Below, one piece after another: positions 16,356 to 26,503 of a stretch of 64,000 nucleotides of DNA (position 1 is its first letter; each line of letters begins with the position of its first letter). The stretch is from the NCBI RefSeq assembly GCF_025403485.1, contig NZ_CP099966.1, positions 806,001-870,000 of the forward strand, given 5' to 3'. Under the pieces are notes generated by a model. That model saw only the letters and a list, made by a program, of their open reading frames with translations, was not told where the DNA came from and searched no databases. The stretch is from Chryseobacterium paludis (lineage in GTDB: Bacteria; Bacteroidota; Bacteroidia; Flavobacteriales; Weeksellaceae). The position numbers and the translations under genes are program-made.

Positions 16356-17771
16356 ATGGATAGACGTAAGTTTCTAAAAGGATCAGCATTACTTTCCGGG
16401 TTGTTAACAATTAATCCGGTAGATTTACTGGCAAATCAAACCCTGATAAATCCCAAATCCAATAAGAAGGCCAAAAACATCATTTTTATGGTAAGTGATG
16501 GGATGAGTTCCGGAACGTTGGCAATGGCTAATCTGTATTCTGAGAACATTCTTGGTAAAACTGGAAACTGGGTTAATCTGTATAAAGAGAATAAAGTATC
16601 GAGAGCATTAATGGATACTGCTTCGGCGAGTTCTATTGTTACAGATTCTGCAGCAGCCAGTTCATCATTTGGAGGTGGATTCCGGGTAAAAAATGGAGTT
16701 TTGAATGTAGGAGCGAATGGTGAGAGGTATGTTCCGATCTGGCAAAAATTTAAAAAGGCTGGTAAGAAAGCCGGATGTGTAACCACTGTAACAATCACAC
16801 ATGCTACTCCTGCTGGTTTTTGCGTGAATTCTGACAGTAGAAATGCCGAACCTGAAATAGCCGAAATGTACGCTGAAATAGGCTTTGATGTAATGATGGG
16901 TGGGGGAGATGAATTCTTCAATCCTTCAAAAAGAAAAGATAAGAAAGATGTATATGGTTTGTATCAGCAAAAAGGATATCAAATTTTAAGAGACCGTTCC
17001 GATTTGCAGAAGATTGAAAAAAGTAAACAGGTTTTAGGGGTTTTTAATACGGGAGCACTACCATATACGATAGATCGGGAAAATACAACTGCTTTACAAA
17101 ACACACCAACACTTGCAGAAATGGCAAAAGCGGCTATCGATCAGATGAAGGATCATAAAGAAGGTTTTGTCCTTCAGATCGAAGGTGGGAAGGTGGATTG
17201 GTCAGCTCATGCTAATGATGTTGCTGCACTTATCCATGATCAGCTTGCTTTTGAAGATGCTGTAAAAGTGGCGATTGACTTTGCCGAAAAAGATAAAAAT
17301 ACATTGGTAATCATCACAACGGATCATGGAAATGCTAACCCAGGAACGATTTATGGAGCTGATGCCACTAAAAATTTCAATAGTATCGCCAATTATAAAT
17401 TTACTAATGAATATATACTTAATGCTATTCATCCTGATTTCAACCTTCAGCAGACGAAAGACTGGATCTATGAAACCAATCAAGTAAGTCTGGCAGATGA
17501 TGAAGCAAAAAGTCTTTTGGGTTTCTACACCAGCCTTGAAAAAGAAGGTGGGTTATATAATTATAAAAAGCTCCCATTTAAGCTCTATTCAGAAATTCAG
17601 AAAAAGCATAATTCTGTTGGCTGGATCAGTATGGATCATTCTGGCGATTATGTTGAACTTGCAATGTTCGGTCCGGGAAGTGAATTGCTAAAACCTTTTG
17701 TGAAAAACACAGACTTACATTATATAATGCTCGAAGCAGCAGAACTTTCAACTAATACTAATAGAAACTGA
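16356..17771 (+). CDS. Tat-exported alkaline phosphatase
   Basis: A 471-residue PhoA-fold alkaline phosphatase. The frame extends 18 codons further upstream, but the ATG at 16356 gives a clear twin-arginine signal (MDRRKFLKGSALLSGLL), and the longer start would include the palindrome at 16295. Active-site features are MVSDGMSSG (45-53), the nucleophile in VTDSAAASSSFGGG (Ser98), the metal ligand region THATPAGFC, TTDHGNANPG and SMDHSGDYVELAMFGPG. It hydrolyses phosphomonoesters in the periplasm and needs zinc. The Zur-type palindrome upstream suggests that zinc status controls it; whether phosphate also does is not visible. Confidence 0.9.
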   Translation: MDRRKFLKGSALLSGLLTINPVDLLANQTLINPKSNKKAKNIIFMVSDGMSSGTLAMANLYSENILGKTGNWVNLYKENKVSRALMDTASASSIVTDSAAASSSFGGGFRVKNGVLNVGANGERYVPIWQKFKKAGKKAGCVTTVTITHATPAGFCVNSDSRNAEPEIAEMYAEIGFDVMMGGGDEFFNPSKRKDKKDVYGLYQQKGYQILRDRSDLQKIEKSKQVLGVFNTGALPYTIDRENTTALQNTPTLAEMAKAAIDQMKDHKEGFVLQIEGGKVDWSAHANDVAALIHDQLAFEDAVKVAIDFAEKDKNTLVIITTDHGNANPGTIYGADATKNFNSIANYKFTNEYILNAIHPDFNLQQTKDWIYETNQVSLADDEAKSLLGFYTSLEKEGGLYNYKKLPFKLYSEIQKKHNSVGWISMDHSGDYVELAMFGPGSELLKPFVKNTDLHYIMLEAAELSTNTNRN

Positions 17772-17831
17772 TATTATTAGTATTTCAAATTTTTGAATAA
17801 ATATTTTTTCATATTTATATCTTTTGGTGGA

Positions 17832-17863
17832 AAGAAGCCTTTACTTAATAGTAGAGGCTTCTT
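17832..17863 (+). terminator. Hairpin between convergent genes
   Basis: AAGAAGCCTTTACT (17832-17845) pairs with AGTAGAGGCTTCTT (17850-17863) with one mismatch around a TAAT loop. It lies between the convergent alkaline phosphatase and serine hydrolase genes and could end both transcripts. Confidence 0.7.
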
Positions 17864-17875
17864 GTTTGTTTATAA

Positions 17876-19321
17876 TTAATGGGCGAGTTTTTCGTATTTT
17901 ATTCTTGCATCCTGGTCAGTAGGTTCCTTCTCTAAATAGCACTTTAAATAGGCGATAGCTTCTTTTTTTTGCCCGGAAATTCTATAGGCTTCACTTAAGT
18001 TATAATAGCCGTAGCTGGAATCGGGAAATTGGGAAATGTTAGTTATAAATAAATCTATAGCCAGTTGATTTTTCCTTTCAAATAGTGATTTGTAACCATA
18101 TCTTTCTATCAGGTTTTCTTTTAACACATGCTTACCGGAATCATCTGATATCATTTTCTTGCCAGACTCATATCCGTGATCAGAAATCTGCCTGATCACT
18201 TTTCTGGTGTAAAAAAAGTTATCCAATGCAGGTGTTGTACCAGCCAATTGTTGTTTAATGAAATTACCTGCTTCCCAATAGTTTTCGACTTCTCCGTTGG
18301 TCAGTATTACCACGGTGTATCCCATATCTGTAAAGATCATCAGTTCATTGGCAATGCCATAATGTCCTCCAGTATGTCCTATAATGCGATGACCATTGAT
18401 ATCGCTTTCAATGATTCCATAGGCGTACCTGGCATCACGGTATTTTAAAGAACCTTTGGTGTAGATTTCGGTATTTTTTTTATTGAGTAAAACATTATTC
18501 TGTAACGCATCCGCAAATTTGAGTAGATCTTCAGCAGTTGAAAATCCACCTCCTGCTGGAGTTCCTTTGATAACATTTAAAAAGGTATTATTTTTCCATT
18601 GACCGGGCTTTTCCACTGACATCGTATATCCTGTTGCCATATTGAGGATGGCATCATCGAGTTCATAAGCGTCTGTATCATACATTTTTAATGGGACAAA
18701 GATCTTTTCTTTTACATAATCAGAATAATTTTTTCCGGTTAGTTTTTCTATAATGAGTCCCAATATCATATATCCCGTATTACTGTAAAGCATTTGTGTT
18801 CCGGGTTTAAAAACCGGTTTTTTATCAACAAATAAGGGGCGGTAATCGGAAGTATTTCTAAACTTTTCCTTCGCGAGTTTAGCGTGTTCATCCCAAAAAC
18901 TTTCCAGCCCTGAAGTATGTGTCAATAACTGATGAATGGTCACTGAATCATGAACAGTCTTATTAGGATAATCTGTGAGGTACTTGCCTACATAATCCTG
19001 AACTGATATTTTACCTTCCTGTACCAATTGCATAACAGCCATTGCCGTGAACATTTTATTCATGGATGCCAGATTGAATTTTGTATTGATTTTGTTGGGA
19101 ATATGATCTGCAATATTTGCCATCCCATAGGCTTGTTTAAAAATAGGTTTACCATTTTTAGCGATCAATACGACTCCGCTTAAATTATTTTCTTTCTCAA
19201 GTACAGCCAATTGTTTTTCTATATTTTTAACCGCATTACTGTTTTCTTGAGCAAGAGCAAAAGAGATATTAAAGAATATCAGGATCATTAAGATCTTTAT
19301 TTTAAGGTACTTTTTGAACAT
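17876..19321 (-). CDS. Class C beta-lactamase-fold serine hydrolase with TPR tail
   Basis: A 481-residue secreted protein (signal peptide ending in ISFALAQ). The catalytic domain has the SxxK motif SMNK in NLASMNKMFTAMA, the YxN motif in LYSNTGYMILG, and HTG in IIGHTGGHYG. This is the full set for the beta-lactamase/DD-peptidase (class C) fold. The C-terminal 80 residues form a short TPR-like region (SYGYYNLSEAYRISGQKKEA). Such proteins are usually peptidases or esterases rather than antibiotic-degrading enzymes. Monocistronic, convergent with the phosphatase gene. Confidence 0.85.
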   Translation of the reverse strand: MFKKYLKIKILMILIFFNISFALAQENSNAVKNIEKQLAVLEKENNLSGVVLIAKNGKPIFKQAYGMANIADHIPNKINTKFNLASMNKMFTAMAVMQLVQEGKISVQDYVGKYLTDYPNKTVHDSVTIHQLLTHTSGLESFWDEHAKLAKEKFRNTSDYRPLFVDKKPVFKPGTQMLYSNTGYMILGLIIEKLTGKNYSDYVKEKIFVPLKMYDTDAYELDDAILNMATGYTMSVEKPGQWKNNTFLNVIKGTPAGGGFSTAEDLLKFADALQNNVLLNKKNTEIYTKGSLKYRDARYAYGIIESDINGHRIIGHTGGHYGIANELMIFTDMGYTVVILTNGEVENYWEAGNFIKQQLAGTTPALDNFFYTRKVIRQISDHGYESGKKMISDDSGKHVLKENLIERYGYKSLFERKNQLAIDLFITNISQFPDSSYGYYNLSEAYRISGQKKEAIAYLKCYLEKEPTDQDARIKYEKLAH

Positions 19322-19456
19322 GAAATGTGATTGTTTTTACAACGTGTAAAGTAAAATGTTCGCAAGGTTTAGAAATTGTAAATATGGAAACTTTATAAAA
19401 AAACCACTGCAACTAAGTTACAATGGTTTACAAGATTAAAAAAAATGTAGATTAAT

Positions 19457-20497
19457 TTATTTCATGGTGGTCTTGATCTTTTCTTCCAGTGTTCTCCAGT
19501 CATAAATATGAAATACTTTACCATTGCTCATCGCTACAAATATCCCTTTTGGAAATTTTGGTCCCAGGTTCACATTTGTTACCTCTGAACCATCACTTTC
19601 ACTGGTTGATACAGGGACTTCTGCAATTTTTCCTTTTGAAGGGTTTTCTCTCAGGTAAACGTTGAATGTGTCTTTCTGTTGATTCGAGACCAGTATGTAT
19701 CCTGTTGTTGGAGAGGTGGCATAAATAGAAATTCCTTCTACATCGGATTTAAAATCTCCTTTTCCAAAAACCAAAAGCTCTTCATTGCCTTTTGAAGGGT
19801 CAGCATAATACTGATGGACACCAAATAACTCATCAGAATAATAAATGTATCCTAATTGATCATCTACAGCAATACTTTCTATTTCTTTCAGTCCACTGTA
19901 TTTTCCAAATTTCCGTACAACTTCTCCGGTAATTTTCCCTTCTTTTTCTGTTAATTTATATTGCCAGAGATAACCGTCACTAGGCCCTGACTTTCTTCCA
20001 ACAATAGCAAATATTTCATCTGTTGCAGGGTTCTTATAAATAGAAATTCCCATTGGAGACCGTTCTGTTTCACCATCAAAAACAGTGAATGAGCCCACTT
20101 CCTTGAGATCAGGAAGTGAATAAAGTTTTACACTATTGGTTTCTCTTTCCGTAACGGCAGCAAAATCTATTTTACTTCCATTTAAAGATAAACCATATTC
20201 AAGATCTACATTATTTGGACGCTTTAATCCCAGAATTTTATTGATGATCTTTCCATTCAGATCAAAAGCATATAATCCACCATTAGAATCTTTATCAGTT
20301 CCTATGATAATGCTTTTTGACGCATCCTGATGATTGATCCATATGGCAGGATCATCGGTATCATAACCTACCTGCTCTGTGATAGCAGTAGGCACTATTT
20401 CTTTTCCTAACTGATTTTGCCCAATGCAGTTGATCAGTAAAGGGAAAGTTAATATAGCTATACTCTTATTTATTTTTGTCATTTTTTCTTTAATCAT
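19457..20497 (-). CDS. Beta-propeller phytase (3-phytase type)
   Basis: A 346-residue exported protein with the beta-propeller phytase signature near its N-terminus (DTDDPAIWINHQDAS), followed by repeated propeller strands (LYAFDLNGKI, LYSLPDLKEVGSF, GISIYKNPATDEIFAIVGR, LKEIESIAVDDQLG). The segment LLINCIGQ suggests a lipoprotein. The enzyme releases phosphate from phytate with calcium. Its ATG overlaps the stop of the upstream TonB-receptor gene (TAATG), implying translational coupling; an ATG five codons later is possible. The pair forms a phytate-type phosphorus acquisition unit close to the alkaline phosphatase. Confidence 0.88.
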   Translation of the reverse strand: MIKEKMTKINKSIAILTFPLLINCIGQNQLGKEIVPTAITEQVGYDTDDPAIWINHQDASKSIIIGTDKDSNGGLYAFDLNGKIINKILGLKRPNNVDLEYGLSLNGSKIDFAAVTERETNSVKLYSLPDLKEVGSFTVFDGETERSPMGISIYKNPATDEIFAIVGRKSGPSDGYLWQYKLTEKEGKITGEVVRKFGKYSGLKEIESIAVDDQLGYIYYSDELFGVHQYYADPSKGNEELLVFGKGDFKSDVEGISIYATSPTTGYILVSNQQKDTFNVYLRENPSKGKIAEVPVSTSESDGSEVTNVNLGPKFPKGIFVAMSNGKVFHIYDWRTLEEKIKTTMK

Positions 20498-23307
20498 TAA
20501 AAATCAAACTTTACACCCATTGTAAATCTGGGTCTGTAATACTCAACCTGAGTTGTTCTGCTTTGAATTCCCTGGTAGTATCTCAACGGCTGATTAGTTA
20601 AATTATTAGCTTCTGCAAAAACTCTCAGCTGGCTGGTAATTTTATAGGAAGCATTAGCATCAAGGAACAACTGCTTATCATAGTAACGGTCATCAAATGA
20701 GGTGCCACCCAATTCGTCGATATAAGAAGATGCATAGTTCATAGAAACTCTGGCTGAGAAACGTTTATTTTCCCATGAAAGAGATCCGTTGAACATATGG
20801 GGAGCAGCTCCCGGTAATCCTACATCTGTTCTCTCAACGCCTTCTTCATTAGTGATTCCTTTAGCTTTTGATTTGGTATAAGTATAATTAACATAAACAC
20901 CCAGGCCTTTCCAAAATGCCCCCGGAATAAAATCCAATTGTCTTTGTAAGGCAACCTCAAAACCGTAAATATCTACATTATCACCATTCCTTTGCTGGGT
21001 AAATCTCCAATTGCCTTCTCCCTCAGAAATAGGATTGGTCTGACCCGCAAAATCTCCCGCAAAATCAGCAGCAGTATAATTTTTTCTTGAATACGTATAA
21101 ATAAAATCTTTCAAGTTTTTGTAAAATACACCACCGGAAAGAATACCCACAGATTTGAAATACTTTTCGGCCATGAAGTCAAAGTTATAGGAGTAAGTAG
21201 CTTTCAGATTGGGATTTCCTGCTGAGATCAGTTCATCTGCTGAGATGACACTTAGAAAAGGAACCAATGCATAGTAATTAGGACGGGCTAAAGCTGTAGT
21301 AAAGGCAGCACGAAGAACAAGGTTTTGTTCAGGAACATACTTAAAGGAAACATTCGGTAGAATATTCGTATAGGTATTCGTATTATTGATTTTTCCTACA
21401 AGATCGTCTTCATCCATCACATAATTTCCTGTATAATCTATTGTTGTAGTCTCAATTCGAGCTCCTGCGATCATAGAGAATTTATCACTAAAATCCTGAT
21501 CCCATCTGATATATCCTGCATAGATATGTTCTTTTGCACTGTAATTATTGGAAAGAAACTCTTCAGGTTTAAGTTCTCCTTTAAACAAATTAGGATTGAA
21601 GAGGTCAAGACCTCCCATATAGGCTGCACTGGCAAAAGTTCCCGGAACATAATTGCCCGCCTGAAAGTTGTGTCCATCGAAATAAGAAGTAGGAACTGTT
21701 AAAAGGCTTCCCATACTATTTACCGGTTCAAAAGCATAGTAATCATTGTTTCTTTCTTTTTCTTTCAGACGTAATCTCGCTCCTACACGCAATCTTCCTT
21801 TTTGATCCTCAATTACTGAAAAAGGAAAACGAAGGTTCACTTTTGCGCCAAATTCTTTTTCCTGAGTGAAACTATTTGCATCTGAAAGATCACTTAGTTT
21901 GTAGCCGCCCAGGTTATCTGCTGTTGTCGGTGTGATCATTGGCCTTTCAGGGTCACTCAGATCACTTAGAAAGTTTACGTTTTTACGTTCAAATTCTATA
22001 TACCGTTCATGAGGTTTTTCTTCACTTGCCATTGCATAATTCATGGACCAGTCAAGATCGATCTTAGAGCCTAATACATGTTCACCTCTCAAAGCATAAT
22101 TCTGAACTTTTTGTTTTTCAAGACGGGTATTATCATTCTCGGCATCTCCACCTTTGTCCTGTCTTGTAATACTTCCCGTCCAGCCTGTGATTTCTGTTTC
22201 ATCCGTATTATAAACCGGTTTTATTTTATAACCTAAAGCATATCGGTTTTCCTTATCATTCCTGAAATTATACATTGCTGAAGCATAGATCTTATTTTTT
22301 GAATTGAATTCGTAATCCATATTCAAATCAAAGCTGTGTCTGATGCGATGTTCATTATAATAACGAACACCCATCTTACTTATATATGCTGTTTTTGCTA
22401 CATCATCCGCAAGACTCCAGGTAGGCTCAATATTATCTGATCCAAAATTGTTATTGTTATAAGAAAAACTGAAAACAGCGCCCAGTTTTTTATTAAGAAA
22501 ACGGTTTCCATAAACGAAACCTGCAGTATAATTTCCTTTTTCACGGATCGGATTATAACCACCTGCCAGCGTTGCAGAAAGCCTTTGTCCGTTTGGAGAA
22601 GCTCTTGTAATGAGATTGACAGATCCTCCAATAGCATCAGCATCCATATCCGGAGTCAGTGTTTTGTTGACTTCAATAGTTGCTATCATATCAGAAGGAA
22701 TTAAATCCATCTGAACATTTCTGTTATCTCCTTCCGCAGATGGAATACGGTCACCATTTAAGGTTACCGAATTTAAATTAGGAGCCAATCCCCGGATAAT
22801 CAGATTTCTGGCTTCACCCTGGTCATTTTGTATGGTTACTCCAGGAACACGTTTTAGTGCATCTCCAATGTTAGCGTCCGGAAAACGTCCGATCTGATCA
22901 GAAGAGATCACATTTGTAATATTGGCATTGTTCTTTTGTTTGTTTAAAGCTCTGGCCTGATTACGAAGGGTAGCTCCTGTTACTACAACTTCTTGGATTT
23001 CTGTTTCCTTTCTTGTGAAAACAATATTTTGCTTTGTATTTTTATCAGCTTCAACAAGAACATTGTATTCGTTGCTTCCATAGCCGATGTAATCTACTTT
23101 CATCGTATAGTTTCCTGCGGGAACATTCAGGAATATAAAGTTTCCATGTTCATCTGATGTAGTATAAATATTTCCTGGAGTCAGGGAGATCTTAGCTCCG
23201 GGTAATGTAATTTTTGAATCATCATTGATATTTCCGGAAACAGTTCCCGATTGTGCATAAAAATAGATCGATGCACACAATAAAACAGATGTAAAAATTT
23301 TCTTCAC
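20497..23307 (-). CDS. TonB-dependent outer-membrane receptor coupled to phytase
   Basis: A 936-residue receptor. A signal peptide (ASIYFYAQ) is followed by a carboxypeptidase-regulatory-like domain (SGTVSGNINDDSKITLPGA), a TonB-box region (EIQEVVVTGATLRNQ), the plug (DQIGRFPDANIGDALKRVPG, IRGLAPNLNSVTLNGDRIPS) and a long beta barrel ending MGVKFDF. The plug style matches the TonB-Xanth-Caul subfamily rather than SusC, and no SusD-like gene is present. Its stop overlaps the phytase start, so phytate or an inositol phosphate is a reasonable ligand, by inference. Confidence 0.88.
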   Translation of the reverse strand: MKKIFTSVLLCASIYFYAQSGTVSGNINDDSKITLPGAKISLTPGNIYTTSDEHGNFIFLNVPAGNYTMKVDYIGYGSNEYNVLVEADKNTKQNIVFTRKETEIQEVVVTGATLRNQARALNKQKNNANITNVISSDQIGRFPDANIGDALKRVPGVTIQNDQGEARNLIIRGLAPNLNSVTLNGDRIPSAEGDNRNVQMDLIPSDMIATIEVNKTLTPDMDADAIGGSVNLITRASPNGQRLSATLAGGYNPIREKGNYTAGFVYGNRFLNKKLGAVFSFSYNNNNFGSDNIEPTWSLADDVAKTAYISKMGVRYYNEHRIRHSFDLNMDYEFNSKNKIYASAMYNFRNDKENRYALGYKIKPVYNTDETEITGWTGSITRQDKGGDAENDNTRLEKQKVQNYALRGEHVLGSKIDLDWSMNYAMASEEKPHERYIEFERKNVNFLSDLSDPERPMITPTTADNLGGYKLSDLSDANSFTQEKEFGAKVNLRFPFSVIEDQKGRLRVGARLRLKEKERNNDYYAFEPVNSMGSLLTVPTSYFDGHNFQAGNYVPGTFASAAYMGGLDLFNPNLFKGELKPEEFLSNNYSAKEHIYAGYIRWDQDFSDKFSMIAGARIETTTIDYTGNYVMDEDDLVGKINNTNTYTNILPNVSFKYVPEQNLVLRAAFTTALARPNYYALVPFLSVISADELISAGNPNLKATYSYNFDFMAEKYFKSVGILSGGVFYKNLKDFIYTYSRKNYTAADFAGDFAGQTNPISEGEGNWRFTQQRNGDNVDIYGFEVALQRQLDFIPGAFWKGLGVYVNYTYTKSKAKGITNEEGVERTDVGLPGAAPHMFNGSLSWENKRFSARVSMNYASSYIDELGGTSFDDRYYDKQLFLDANASYKITSQLRVFAEANNLTNQPLRYYQGIQSRTTQVEYYRPRFTMGVKFDF

Positions 23308-23644
23308 TTTAGTATATTAAATTTCAGCGTAAAAATAATGGTTGACACGATGGAAGGCATCAAATTAAGATTAAGGTTGTTTTAAAAAAATATGAACAAA
23401 TTGTCAATTATGAGAGAAAATTTTAATGAATATATAAAGTATTTAAGTTGCTTTTTAATTTATATAAGCTCACGATTTGAAAGAAACTTTTGTTGAAACA
23501 ACGTATAGCTGTAATCATAAGCATTTTATCTTTTTCTTTTAAATTATTTAAACGAAGGAAAATTTTATAATACCCAATTATTTCAATTAAATTTGTTTTT
23601 GTCTCTTTTTGAGATATTATGTCTTTCATAAATCTTTTAATACC
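23308..23644. other. Divergent intergenic region
   Basis: 337 AT-rich bases between the TonB-receptor gene and the GH2 gene. A TAAATTTG box at 23588-23595 lies about 50 bases before the GH2 ATG and could be its -7 element, though no TTG is seen at the matching distance. A 68-codon minus-strand frame here shows no protein-like features. Confidence 0.4.
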
Positions 23645-26284
23645 ATGAATCAGTTAAAAAATATCATTATACCTGCATTATTACTACTACCAGTTCTGCT
23701 ATTTTCGCAGCGCATCAAACAAAGCATGAATACTTCATGGCAGTTTCACAAAGGAACAGGTGGAAGCGAAAGTGATAAAGACTATTGGAAAGATATTAAT
23801 ATTCCTCATACATGGAATGCCGAAGATGTAATGGATGATGAAGCTGGATATTATCGGGGAATTGGCTGGTACCAAAAAGAAATTTACATTCCCCAGGGCT
23901 GGAAAGAGAAAAGTATCTATCTGTATTTTGAAGGGGCGAGCCAGGTTGCAGAAGTATTCGTAAACGGGATAAGTGTGGGAACTCATTTAGGCGGTTATCT
24001 GGCTTTTAGTTTTAATATCACTAAAGCTTTACATGAAGGTAAAAATGAAATTAAAGTAAAACTTGATAACAGTCATAATTCCGATATTCCCCCACTAGGA
24101 GGTGATTTTAGCGTTTATGGAGGTATTTATCGTGATGTTTATCTTATTGCCGTCGATAAAAATCATTTTGATATGGATAATTATGCGACTAATGGTGTAT
24201 TTATCAGTACTCCGAGTGTTAATGAAGAATCAGCTGTAATACAGATAAAGGGAAAGATAATCAGTGATAAAAAGATCAGAATTAAAACTTCAGTTTATGA
24301 TAAGGAGGGAAGAAAAATAGCGTTTTCAGAAAGCAAACCTGATAAAAATGGAAACTTTACTACACAGATAAAAAATATCAAAAAACCCGATCTGTGGAGT
24401 CCGGAAGATCCTAATCTATATAAGGTTGTCAGCGAATTAGCAGATGAATCAAATAATGTAGTTTATGATGAAGTCGTTAATCCACTAGGTTTCAGATGGT
24501 ACCATTTTAATGTGGAAAAGGGATTTTATCTCAATGGAAAACCCTATAAAATTATGGGAGCGAGCAGGCATCAGGATTTTAAAGGAATGGGTTCTGCTCT
24601 TACTGATGCTTTGCATATCAATGATGTGCAATGGCTTAAAGATATGGGCGGAAACTTTTTAAGAGTTTCACATTATCCACAGGATCCGGCTATTATGGAA
24701 GCTTGTGATCGTTTGGGAATATTAACAGCAGTAGAAACACCAGGTAATAATCAGATTACTGAAAGTGAAAATTATACCCGTAATATGCTGGACATGCAAC
24801 GTGAAATGATTCGCCAGAATTATAACCATCCCAGTGTAATAATGTGGAGCTATATGAATGAGGCCCTTATCCAACCGCTGTATAAAGATAAAACGCCTGA
24901 AAGAGAAAAGTATTGGGGAAATCTTTATGAGCTCGCCCAGAAGATGGAGGCTTTATGCAGAGCTGAAGATGGTGAAAGATATACCATGATTGCATTTCAT
25001 GGCGATTTTGATATATATAAAAGGATAGGTCTCATCGATATTCCAAAAATTGCAGGATGGAATTTATATCAGGGTTGGTATGGTGGAAAGTTTGAAGATT
25101 TTGAGACTTTTGTTTTAAAACATCATAAAGAATATCCCCTAAGACCTTTGATCATTTCAGAATTTGGCGCTGATTCAGATTATCGTCTTCATAATTTTAA
25201 ACCTACAATTTTCGATAAAACCCAGGAATACGCGAATCTCTATCATGAAGCATATATTAGAACAATTAAAAAATATCCTTTCATTGCAGGGGCAATCGTT
25301 TGGAATCTTGCAGAATTTGGGAATGAAAGCCGTCAGGAAGCCGTTCCGCATATTAATAACAAGGGTTTGCTAACTACCGACCGCAAACCCAAAGACAGTT
25401 ACTTTATTTATAAGGCTTTACTGGCAAAGGAACCTTTTGTAAAAATCGGAGGGTCGGACTGGTTATATCGTGCTCAGCAGGCAGATCAGGGAAGTGATAC
25501 GTATGCAACACAGCCAGTCACAGTATATACCAATCAGAAAGAAGTAAAACTCTGGCTTAATGGACAGTTGATAGGTGCAGAAAGTATGAATGAAGGTAAA
25601 GCTGTTTTTACCTGTATTTTCAAAAATGGAAATAATACACTTAAAGCTATAACCAATGATGGCCAGGAAGATTTTGTTAATATTGATTTCCATGTTATAG
25701 CCAATCAGTTAAAAAGCAAAGAAAATTCTTTTTCTACTTTAAATGTAAGCATGGGAGATCAAAGAATGTTTGAAGATGATTTGACAAAAGAAGCCTGGGT
25801 ACCGGAAAAAGAATATGAAGCAGGAAGTTGGGGATATATCGGTGGGAAAATATATAAAGAAGATGAAAAGGGTGAGCGTTACGGTTCAAGGAGAAATATA
25901 TTTGGAACTTCATATGATGCGATGTACGAAACACAACGTATAGGTTTGAAGACCTTTAAGGCTGATGTTCCTGATGGATTTTATGAATTAACATTACACT
26001 TTGCTGAACTTCTTAGCGCGGAGCAACAGGAAAAACTGGTCTATAATCTGGAAAACAATGCCAATCAGAATACCAAAACCGGAATAGGACGCAGGTTTGA
26101 TGTAGCAGTGAATGGACTTACCATCCTTGAAGATCTTTCTGATGATAATTACCTGAAACCAATAACAGCATATAATACTAAGATAACATTGTTGGTGAAA
26201 GAAGGACAGGGTATAACGATAAATTTTATTCCTAAACAGGGCGAGCCTATCCTAAATGGTCTGCAAATAAGAAAACTTTATTAG
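23645..26284 (+). CDS. Secreted glycoside hydrolase family 2 with C-terminal malectin-like domain
   Basis: An 879-residue enzyme of the GH2 beta-galactosidase group. Order: signal peptide (MNQLKNIIIPALLLLPVLLF), sugar-binding jelly roll (RGIGWYQKEIYIPQGW, GGDFSVYGGIYRDVYLI), immunoglobulin-like domain, then a TIM barrel with the catalytic acid in MWSYMNEAL and the nucleophile in IISEFGAD. A DUF4982-like beta domain and a malectin-like domain follow (GRRFDVAVNGLTILEDL). The frame also allows a start 12 codons upstream, but the ATG at 23645 begins the signal peptide. The natural glycoside is not predictable from sequence alone. Confidence 0.88.
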   Translation: MNQLKNIIIPALLLLPVLLFSQRIKQSMNTSWQFHKGTGGSESDKDYWKDINIPHTWNAEDVMDDEAGYYRGIGWYQKEIYIPQGWKEKSIYLYFEGASQVAEVFVNGISVGTHLGGYLAFSFNITKALHEGKNEIKVKLDNSHNSDIPPLGGDFSVYGGIYRDVYLIAVDKNHFDMDNYATNGVFISTPSVNEESAVIQIKGKIISDKKIRIKTSVYDKEGRKIAFSESKPDKNGNFTTQIKNIKKPDLWSPEDPNLYKVVSELADESNNVVYDEVVNPLGFRWYHFNVEKGFYLNGKPYKIMGASRHQDFKGMGSALTDALHINDVQWLKDMGGNFLRVSHYPQDPAIMEACDRLGILTAVETPGNNQITESENYTRNMLDMQREMIRQNYNHPSVIMWSYMNEALIQPLYKDKTPEREKYWGNLYELAQKMEALCRAEDGERYTMIAFHGDFDIYKRIGLIDIPKIAGWNLYQGWYGGKFEDFETFVLKHHKEYPLRPLIISEFGADSDYRLHNFKPTIFDKTQEYANLYHEAYIRTIKKYPFIAGAIVWNLAEFGNESRQEAVPHINNKGLLTTDRKPKDSYFIYKALLAKEPFVKIGGSDWLYRAQQADQGSDTYATQPVTVYTNQKEVKLWLNGQLIGAESMNEGKAVFTCIFKNGNNTLKAITNDGQEDFVNIDFHVIANQLKSKENSFSTLNVSMGDQRMFEDDLTKEAWVPEKEYEAGSWGYIGGKIYKEDEKGERYGSRRNIFGTSYDAMYETQRIGLKTFKADVPDGFYELTLHFAELLSAEQQEKLVYNLENNANQNTKTGIGRRFDVAVNGLTILEDLSDDNYLKPITAYNTKITLLVKEGQGITINFIPKQGEPILNGLQIRKLY

Positions 26285-26295
26285 ATAGAATAAAT

Positions 26296-26325
26296 AAAAA
26301 GCCCGGATTGTGATCTGGGCTTTTT
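26296..26325 (+). terminator. Rho-independent terminator after GH2 gene
   Basis: AAAAAGCCCGGAT (26296-26308) pairs with ATCTGGGCTTTTT (26313-26325), with one G-T pair, around TGTG, and ends in a T-run. It starts 11 bases after the GH2 stop. Confidence 0.85.
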
Positions 26326-26503
26326 CATACCCCTCTTTACTATTGAGAGGTCAATTCTTTTTTGTATAAAAAAACGAAGTATATGTATAAAAAGTAAGCA
26401 GGACTTATTTTTGAGTATATATATTTGATCATACAAGATGGGCTGATAAAAAAGATTTTGTCCTATTTGTATAACTTCGAATTTTTATCGATACTTTTCA
26501 AAT

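Noticed and set aside
23423..23629. 68-codon minus-strand frame between the TonB-receptor and GH2 genes.
   Set aside because: Lies in the GH2 promoter region, has Lys/Leu-rich low-complexity content and no family features.
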